Below the pieces are notes generated by a model. The model was given only the letters and a program-made list of their open reading frames with translations. It did not search any database and was not told the DNA's origin. The position numbers were made by a program, and so were the translations under genes. A DNA stretch of 21,275 bases from CALJEL01 sp041082235 (lineage in GTDB: Bacteria; Nitrospirota; Thermodesulfovibrionia; Thermodesulfovibrionales; CALJEL01): the NCBI GenBank assembly GCA_041082235.1, contig JBDOIG010000011.1, positions 1-21,275 on the forward strand. Direction: 5' to 3'. This document shows positions 20,312 through 21,275 of the stretch, piece by piece (the stretch's first letter is position 1; each line of letters begins with the position of its first letter).

Positions 20312-21275
20312 ATGAGAATGAAGAGGGGTATGATAATGCTCATGCTCCTCTTCATACTTTATGTGCCTGCCATCTCATGGCCATCTAATGATAATCCCTA
20401 TCTTATAAGTTTAATAAAAAAAGCACGTGATAGAGAATTATATAAAGAAAGATACTGGAGTGTGCTTCTTCATTATAAAAAAGGTCTTTTTGGGGTGGAG
20501 AGTCTTATTGATGACCCAGCATTCTTCCTTTCACAGGATGGTAAGACAGACCCCGAAGCAGAATTAATAGAAACATTAAGGTCATTTTTCAGGGAATATC
20601 ATAGTGAAGAGGGCAACCCGAGATGCAAGTTTCCTGGTAGATATTACTGGCTAAAAGAGATACTTGAGATTGATGAAAATAGCATGCCTCCTCTGGAATG
20701 CAATGAGTTTGGAAAATTTCTAAAGGCTATTAATCCAAAATCAGCAACACTGGTATTCCCCTCTGCCTATATGAACAGCCCTGCTTCTATGTTCGGTCAT
20801 ACGCTTATAAGAATAGACAGCACCTATAAGAGTAAATTAATGTCCTATGCAATTAATTATGCTGCCAATACTGGTGATGAAGGTGGAATAACATATTTAA
20901 TAAAAGGTCTTTTCGGTTTTTTTAAAGGATATTTTTCTATACTTCCTTATTACGAAAAGATAGAGGAATATAATGACCTTGATATGAGAGATATGTGGGA
21001 ATATGAATTAAATCTCACCGAGGAAGAAGTGAGGAGGATGGTTTTTCATATCTGGGAATTGAAGGATATTTATTCCTATTATTATTTCTTTGATGAAAAC
21101 TGTTCTTATAATTTACTTTTTCTTTTAGAGGCTGCCAGACCGGAGGTCAATCTGACAGATGAATTCGGACAATGGGTCATACCCTCTGATACAGTAAGGC
21201 TTGTAATTGATAGGGGGCTTGTCAGGAATGTTCACTACAGACCATCCAGATCAACCAGGATAAGACATATGGCCT
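20312..21275 (+). CDS. DUF4105 (Lnb N-terminal periplasmic domain-like) protein, truncated by window end
   Basis: The frame opens at ATG 20312 and is still open at the window end (321 codons). A short hydrophobic N-terminus (MIMLMLLFILYVPAISWP) is a signal peptide. The core resembles DUF4105: LVFPSAYMNSPASMFGHTLIRID, then MSYAINYAANT, and YYFFDENCSYNLLFLLEAA. The H in FGHT and the C in ENCSYN are the likely catalytic pair of an NlpC/P60-like fold. DUF4105 forms the N-terminal periplasmic domain of the Bacteroides lipoprotein N-acyltransferase Lnb; whether this one has that activity is unknown. The start is 9 bp after the DUF3015 stop. No ribosome site is obvious, so coupling to the previous gene is likely. 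Confidence 0.85.
   Translation, partial: MRMKRGMIMLMLLFILYVPAISWPSNDNPYLISLIKKARDRELYKERYWSVLLHYKKGLFGVESLIDDPAFFLSQDGKTDPEAELIETLRSFFREYHSEEGNPRCKFPGRYYWLKEILEIDENSMPPLECNEFGKFLKAINPKSATLVFPSAYMNSPASMFGHTLIRIDSTYKSKLMSYAINYAANTGDEGGITYLIKGLFGFFKGYFSILPYYEKIEEYNDLDMRDMWEYELNLTEEEVRRMVFHIWELKDIYSYYYFFDENCSYNLLFLLEAARPEVNLTDEFGQWVIPSDTVRLVIDRGLVRNVHYRPSRSTRIRHMA

Overview
The window looks like chromosomal core sequence from an anaerobic or microaerophilic Gram-negative bacterium. Arginine is written mostly as AGA/AGG, base composition is moderately AT-rich, and genes are tightly packed, often with ATGA overlaps. An IHF/HU-type gene follows rpsA, an FtsEX-EnvC-type division set is present, and there is a Tat-exported Rieske protein with a split b6-type cytochrome b. 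My best guess is a member of the Nitrospirota (Thermodesulfovibrio-like) or a neighbouring phylum. This is inference from gene order and style, not from a marker comparison.

Layout. (1) 1-3332: the tail of an unknown gene, a DUF7309/DUF6930-type protein translationally coupled to aroA, then a reversed HepT/MntA toxin-antitoxin pair. (2) 3349-8644: a run of housekeeping genes, cmk, plsC, ispH, rpsA, sppA and an ihfB-like gene. This extends the familiar aroA-cmk-rpsA-ihfB order, with the toxin-antitoxin pair sitting between aroA and cmk. (3) 8656-10199: Rieske protein, cytochrome b6 and subunit IV, a compact quinol-oxidising module without its own cytochrome c. (4) 10206-11614: a metal-dependent amidohydrolase and an unassigned protein. 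(5) 11692-17810: a predicted promoter and structured leader, then split transketolase, ftsE, ftsX, an EnvC-like activator and a CtpA-like protease. (6) 17818-19660: a PolB-type 3'-5' exonuclease and mnmA. (7) 19673-21275: a good sigma70-like promoter, a structured leader, a DUF3015 protein and a truncated DUF4105 (Lnb-like) protein. No gene-free stretch exceeds 300 bases; the longest is 11615-11848 and is almost entirely repeats and a promoter.

The most unusual content is not the genes but at least four families of small dispersed repeats in and around core genes. Family 1 is a REPIN-like composite of about 90 bp: two GGGGC...GCCCC hairpins joined by an AT-rich spacer, with an AAACCCC/GGGGAGTTT-type stem between them. 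Copies sit at the 5' ends of plsC, sppA and the transketolase gene, and one also encodes the C-terminal tail of rpsA. Family 2 is a GGGGTCCCC-AAAAATC hairpin inserted in frame in rpsA and in the transketolase N-subunit gene. Family 3 is a TGATGAG/GTAATG-rich hairpin in four intergenic regions, twice supplying the stop codon of the preceding gene. Family 4 is short tandem arrays of 7-8 bp units embedded in aroA (at two pseudo-symmetric loops), the Rieske gene and mnmA. No transposase or RAYT-like gene that could move them is present here.
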